A stretch of 16,480 nt of DNA from Candidatus Pacearchaeota archaeon (GTDB lineage: Archaea > Nanoarchaeota > Nanoarchaeia > Pacearchaeales > GW2011-AR1). Location of the stretch: positions 1 to 16,480 of the forward strand of contig NZER01000029.1 in NCBI GenBank assembly GCA_002690445.1. The letters are read 5' to 3'. The position numbers and the translations under genes were made by a program. A model generated the notes under the pieces. It was not told the origin of the DNA and searched no databases. It saw only the letters and a list, made by a program, of their open reading frames with translations. Positions within the stretch are counted from its first letter, which is position 1, and each line of letters starts with the position of its first letter. Below, piece after piece: positions 13,811 through 16,480 of the stretch.

Positions 13811-14335
13811 ATGAGGGTATGGGAGTGCAAGCTGTACCTGGCGAGGCATCTGGGTGTCCCTTTGGGCGAATTGGGGCGGATGGCTGCAGGGGACTTTTTA
13901 GCAATGGTGGCGGAGGTAGAGTTCCAACGGCGGGTAGAGCAATATCCTATTAGCTACCGACTGGGTCAGATAATGTGTATACTCACGAATGGCAAGGCCG
14001 CTAGAAATAAGCCCGAACATTTTATTGGCAATATCCCGACTAAGGAGGTACGACGGAGAATGGGCAGGAAGAACACCTTTGAATTAGAGCTAAGTGACAG
14101 CCAAACGTATGTCTTGACTATTATGAACGCTAATATGATGGAGGCAATAGAAACGGAGTACGGCAAACCATTTGCAGACGTATGTGCCAGCCCTACTATG
14201 GGCGTGATGAAGCGTATATTACTGCAAGTATTACTCCCGTTATATCCCGATATGGACCTGGACAGGGTGGGTATCCTCTTAAACCCTCGCTATATACCCG
14301 CACTGGCTAAAATTATTACCGAAATGCTGAAGTGA
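13811..14335 (+). CDS. Putative tail assembly chaperone (single ORF)
   Basis: A 174-residue protein between the tail tube and tape measure genes, the universal position of tail assembly chaperones. Residues 8-60 (LYLARHLGVPLGELGRMAAGD, then AEVEFQRRVEQYPISYRLGQIM) resemble the lambda gpT-like part; residues 88-174 (FELELSDSQTYVLTIMNANMMEAIETEYG, ILLQVLLPLYPDMDLDRVGILL) resemble the G-like core. Normally G is made alone and G-T by a programmed frameshift, with T following G. Here both seem to lie in one frame with the order reversed. Start: ATG 13811 or GTG 13808, neither with a clear SD. Family assignment is tentative, position is strong. Confidence 0.6.
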   Translation: MRVWECKLYLARHLGVPLGELGRMAAGDFLAMVAEVEFQRRVEQYPISYRLGQIMCILTNGKAARNKPEHFIGNIPTKEVRRRMGRKNTFELELSDSQTYVLTIMNANMMEAIETEYGKPFADVCASPTMGVMKRILLQVLLPLYPDMDLDRVGILLNPRYIPALAKIITEMLK

Positions 14336-14336
14336 G

Positions 14337-15608
14337 ATGGCAAAGACAGAAATTGATGTAGTCATTAAGGGGAAAGATAAAGCATCTGGTGTCCTCAAGA
14401 AACTGGGCCAGACGGCTAAGGGGCTGGGGATAGGTATCGGAGCTATAGGGGTGGCCGCTGTAGGTATGGGGGTTGCCGCCGTAAAGGGCTTCACTGAGGC
14501 TGGCGATGCAGTGCAAAAGATGGCCCAACGCACAGGCTTTAGCACGGTAGCGTTAAGCGAGTTAAAGCATGCCGCTGAACTATCTGGCAGTAGTTTAGAG
14601 GGGTTGGAGACGGGGTTCAAGAAGATGGCCCGCTTCGTAGATGATGCAAAGCAAGGGTTGTCAACCGCCACTGACGTTATGGATACAATGGGTATCAGTG
14701 TGGAGGACTTTGCAGGGCTATCGCCAGAGGATACTTTCACTCAATTAAGTACGGCTATAGCCGAAATGGAGGACCCCCTCGCCAAACAGAACGCCGCTAT
14801 GGAGTTGTTCGGGCGGGCTGGCACCGATATGTTACCTATGTTAGCCCAAGGGGCAGAAGGCCTTGCCGCTATGAAGCAAGAAGCCCACGACCTGGGGATT
14901 GTATTCACACAGGATGCGGCTGATAGTGCCGCTAATTTTAACGATAGCCTGACTAAGATGCAGGGTGTTTTCACGGGGCTAATGAACGAGTTAGCTATGT
15001 CGTTAATGCCAATCCTGGAAGCCCTTATTCCCGTGTTGACTGACATTGTGAAGGCGTTGCCTCTTAAACAATTCGCCGAACTGATTAAGAAGCTATTGCC
15101 GCCTTTGGTTACCCTCTTTGTAGAGTTACTGCAAGCCCTCCCGATTGATAAGCTCGTGGAGCTCGTAAACAAAGGGATGGGACCGATGATGACAATTCTG
15201 TCCGCTATCGCAAAGCTGGCCTCCCCATTGATACGCCTACTGGAACCCGTGCTTGACTTGCTAATCTTAATACTAGATGTGCTTACCCCTGTCATTGAAG
15301 CACTAGCGTGGGTTATAGAAACTATGGCTAGCGGGTTGGGGAAGGGGATTACAGCAGTAACGGGTTTCTTTTCAGACCTAGGCGGAGGCGGGAAGAAGAT
15401 GGCGGCTGGCGGGATAGTGACGGGGCCCACCCGTGCTATAATAGGTGAAGCGGGGCCTGAGGCGGTTATACCGTTGCGAGGCGGAGGATTAGGTGATACT
15501 GTCAATGTAATTGTGGAGGGTAGTATCTGGGCTTTTGAGGACCTGACTGCACAGTTACGTACGGAATTTCTTAAAATAAAAGCGGACAATACCTCAACTG
15601 GGTTCTAG
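14337..15608 (+). CDS. Tape measure protein (short)
   Basis: A 423-residue protein that sets tail length; at 0.15 nm per residue the tail would be about 60 nm. Domains: basic N-terminus, hydrophobic Gly/Ala/Val segment (30-50), a minor-tail domain (about 55-235) with FTEAGDAVQKMAQRTGFS, LSPEDTFTQLSTAIAEMEDP and NAAMELFGRAG, then amphipathic or hydrophobic helices (215-345, LMPILEALIPVLTDIVKALP and LLEPVLDLLILILDVLTPVI) that may insert into the host membrane. Near the end it carries AAGGIVTGPTRAIIGEAGPE (357-376), a C-terminal signature of tape measure proteins. ATG directly follows the chaperone stop (TGAG ATG), suggesting coupling. It is at the short end for this family. Confidence 0.93.
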   Translation: MAKTEIDVVIKGKDKASGVLKKLGQTAKGLGIGIGAIGVAAVGMGVAAVKGFTEAGDAVQKMAQRTGFSTVALSELKHAAELSGSSLEGLETGFKKMARFVDDAKQGLSTATDVMDTMGISVEDFAGLSPEDTFTQLSTAIAEMEDPLAKQNAAMELFGRAGTDMLPMLAQGAEGLAAMKQEAHDLGIVFTQDAADSAANFNDSLTKMQGVFTGLMNELAMSLMPILEALIPVLTDIVKALPLKQFAELIKKLLPPLVTLFVELLQALPIDKLVELVNKGMGPMMTILSAIAKLASPLIRLLEPVLDLLILILDVLTPVIEALAWVIETMASGLGKGITAVTGFFSDLGGGGKKMAAGGIVTGPTRAIIGEAGPEAVIPLRGGGLGDTVNVIVEGSIWAFEDLTAQLRTEFLKIKADNTSTGF

Positions 15609-15617
15609 GAGTAAGTA

Positions 15618-16196
15618 ATGGCAAATGAGTTTCAGCATAAAACAGTAGGCACGGAATTGACACAAGCCGAGTTTGAGGATATAGCTCTGCACGTCTTTAA
15701 CGGCCAGGCAACGGGTGACATTATGTATGCCAGTGGAGCCGCTCAATTATCACGGCTGGCTATCGGGGCTGCCAATACGGTTCTAACATCCGTGGGCGGC
15801 GTACCTGCGTGGAGTAGCACAACCATCACTGCTAACACGATGACCTATCCTAGCTATGGCCGTTTCTGCTCTGCTGTCACAAACCAGTATGTCAACCTCA
15901 TGGGTGGCCCCACTGCTCCTGCTGGAGGGGGTGGCATAATCCAAGTAAAAGGGTCAACGAGTGGAAGCAACCCTGGGTCGGTTATGTTTTACACGCCTGG
16001 TGCGGGTGCGACCAATGACCAGAGGATGGAGATTGCGGGAATGGCGGCCGTAACACGTATTTCAATAAAGTCAGGGGCTGTGCTTAACGTAAACTCGGCA
16101 ACTCACGCCACCCCGATTGAGGGCGATATAAAGATAGTGGCCAATAAATTGAACATATATTTGGGTGGGGCCTGGGAGGTGGTAACAAGTGTATAA
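15618..16196 (+). CDS. Putative distal tail or fibre protein
   Basis: A 192-residue protein just after the tape measure gene; SD GGAG at 15608-15611, 6 bases before the ATG. Residues 1-70 (TELTQAEFEDIALHVF, GDIMYASGAAQLSRLAIGAANTVLTSVGGVPAWSS) are a pattern I recall from phage fibre proteins ('GDI.YAS....LARLAIGAA...L'); the last 40 residues (GDIKIVANKLNIYLGGAWEVV) are the common fibre ending with an aromatic 'GxW' cap. The middle is Gly, Ser and Thr rich. It probably attaches to the tail tip or baseplate and contributes to host binding. A dedicated Dit or Tal protein is expected nearby but lies outside the window or is absent. Confidence 0.7.
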   Translation: MANEFQHKTVGTELTQAEFEDIALHVFNGQATGDIMYASGAAQLSRLAIGAANTVLTSVGGVPAWSSTTITANTMTYPSYGRFCSAVTNQYVNLMGGPTAPAGGGGIIQVKGSTSGSNPGSVMFYTPGAGATNDQRMEIAGMAAVTRISIKSGAVLNVNSATHATPIEGDIKIVANKLNIYLGGAWEVVTSV

Positions 16197-16207
16197 AGGA
16201 AGTGACA

Positions 16208-16405
16208 GTGCAAATTAAGCTTACACAGTCGGAGTACGAGGGTTACAACATCATTGAAGGACAGGTGCATAGTGCCTCCAACGAATTACAAAGGTTAACC
16301 GCCGCAAGGAGTAGCTATGTTGCGTTGCTTGAATTAAAATATCGGGCAACTTATAACCCTGCCACCAATATGCTGGAACGGCCTGACGAGCAAACGGAGG
16401 AATAG
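16208..16405 (+). CDS. Small helical phage protein, hypothetical
   Basis: A 65-residue protein starting at GTG 16208 (AAGGAA at 16196-16201, 6-base spacing); GTG 16202 in the same frame would be too close to this SD. The sequence QIKLTQSEYEGYNIIEGQVHSASNELQRLTAARSSYVALLELKY is helical with a coiled-coil tendency, followed by an acidic tail (RPDEQTEE). Its place after a fibre-like gene suggests a tail-fibre or chaperone accessory. The last codons include the GGAGG SD (16397-16400) of the next gene. No known family recognised. Confidence 0.6.
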   Translation: MQIKLTQSEYEGYNIIEGQVHSASNELQRLTAARSSYVALLELKYRATYNPATNMLERPDEQTEE

Positions 16406-16407
16406 AT

Positions 16408-16480
16408 ATGCCAGTGTGGCCGCCACCGAAGTTCCCGTATACATTCCCCTTTTCGTTCTGGGCACCGCCGACTATGTGGG
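16408..16480 (+). CDS. Partial gene, Pro/aromatic-rich N-terminus, cut by window end
   Basis: ATG 16408 follows a clear GGAGG (16396-16400) at 7-base spacing and directly succeeds the previous stop. Only the first 24 residues are visible: MPVWPPPKFPYTFPFSFWAP and further Pro-rich residues. It is rich in Pro, Phe and Trp and lacks charged residues except one Lys. Function cannot be told; in this position a baseplate, fibre or receptor-binding protein is expected. Confidence 0.6.
   Translation, partial: MPVWPPPKFPYTFPFSFWAPPTMW

Noticed and set aside
14741..15589. Long open frame on the minus strand opposite the tape measure gene (282 codons)
   Set aside because: It is a shadow of the tape measure gene, has low-complexity Ser/Pro-rich content, no SD and no family features. 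All other genes run on the + strand. The same applies to other minus-strand frames in the window.

Overview
This window is the late structural block of a tailed double-stranded DNA bacteriophage or prophage with a long tail (siphovirus-like). All supportable genes lie on the + strand. They are packed almost without gaps: many start codons overlap the previous stop (TAATG, TGATG, TAGTG), and most genes have clear Shine-Dalgarno (SD) sequences of the GGAGG/GAGG type, so a bacterial host is implied. TTG and GTG starts occur. Base composition looks close to 50% GC. Nothing identifies the host, and there is no integrase, lysis, replication or host gene in the window.

Layout. Positions 1-2035 hold a partial unknown gene, a small-terminase-like DNA-binding protein and the large terminase. 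Positions 2039-6506 are the head core: a portal protein fused to a MuF-type minor head domain, an HK97-type prohead protease with a long C-terminal extension (possibly also translated separately as a scaffold), and the HK97-fold major capsid protein. Positions 6507-10799 are an accessory head or surface region: a decoration-like protein, short intergenic spaces with strong hairpins, two small unknown genes, two paralogous 'YETDT...WNG.W' proteins, a coiled-coil protein and three consecutive LamG-like (concanavalin-fold) proteins. Positions 10796-12595 are the neck: a tiny Cys-rich zinc-knuckle protein, a head-tail adaptor, an HK97 gp10-like protein and a tail-terminator-like protein. Positions 12610-16480 are the tail: two tail-tube paralogs, one carrying an extra domain of about 150 residues, a single-ORF putative tail assembly chaperone, a short tape measure protein, and the beginning of a distal-tail or fibre region cut by the window end.

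How they work together. The terminase pair packages DNA through the portal. The protease (with its extension or a nested product) and the capsid protein build and mature the procapsid. The adaptor, gp10-like and terminator proteins close the head and join it to a tail whose length is set by the 423-residue tape measure (about 60 nm by the usual 0.15 nm per residue rule). The LamG and carbohydrate-binding-like domains suggest a virion displaying several sugar-binding modules on head and tail.

Most unusual observations: (i) reading the whole window by eye I found no GATC, GANTC, TCGA, CCGG, GCGC or CGCG, although about 64 of each would be expected, a strong sign of restriction-site avoidance; (ii) an in-frame SD plus ATG at the domain boundary of the prohead protease; (iii) a duplicated tail-tube gene with a domain inserted after residue 15; (iv) a head-module cassette of LamG paralogs whose conserved C-terminal codons supply the SD of the next gene; and (v) a tail chaperone whose two parts seem to be in reversed order.
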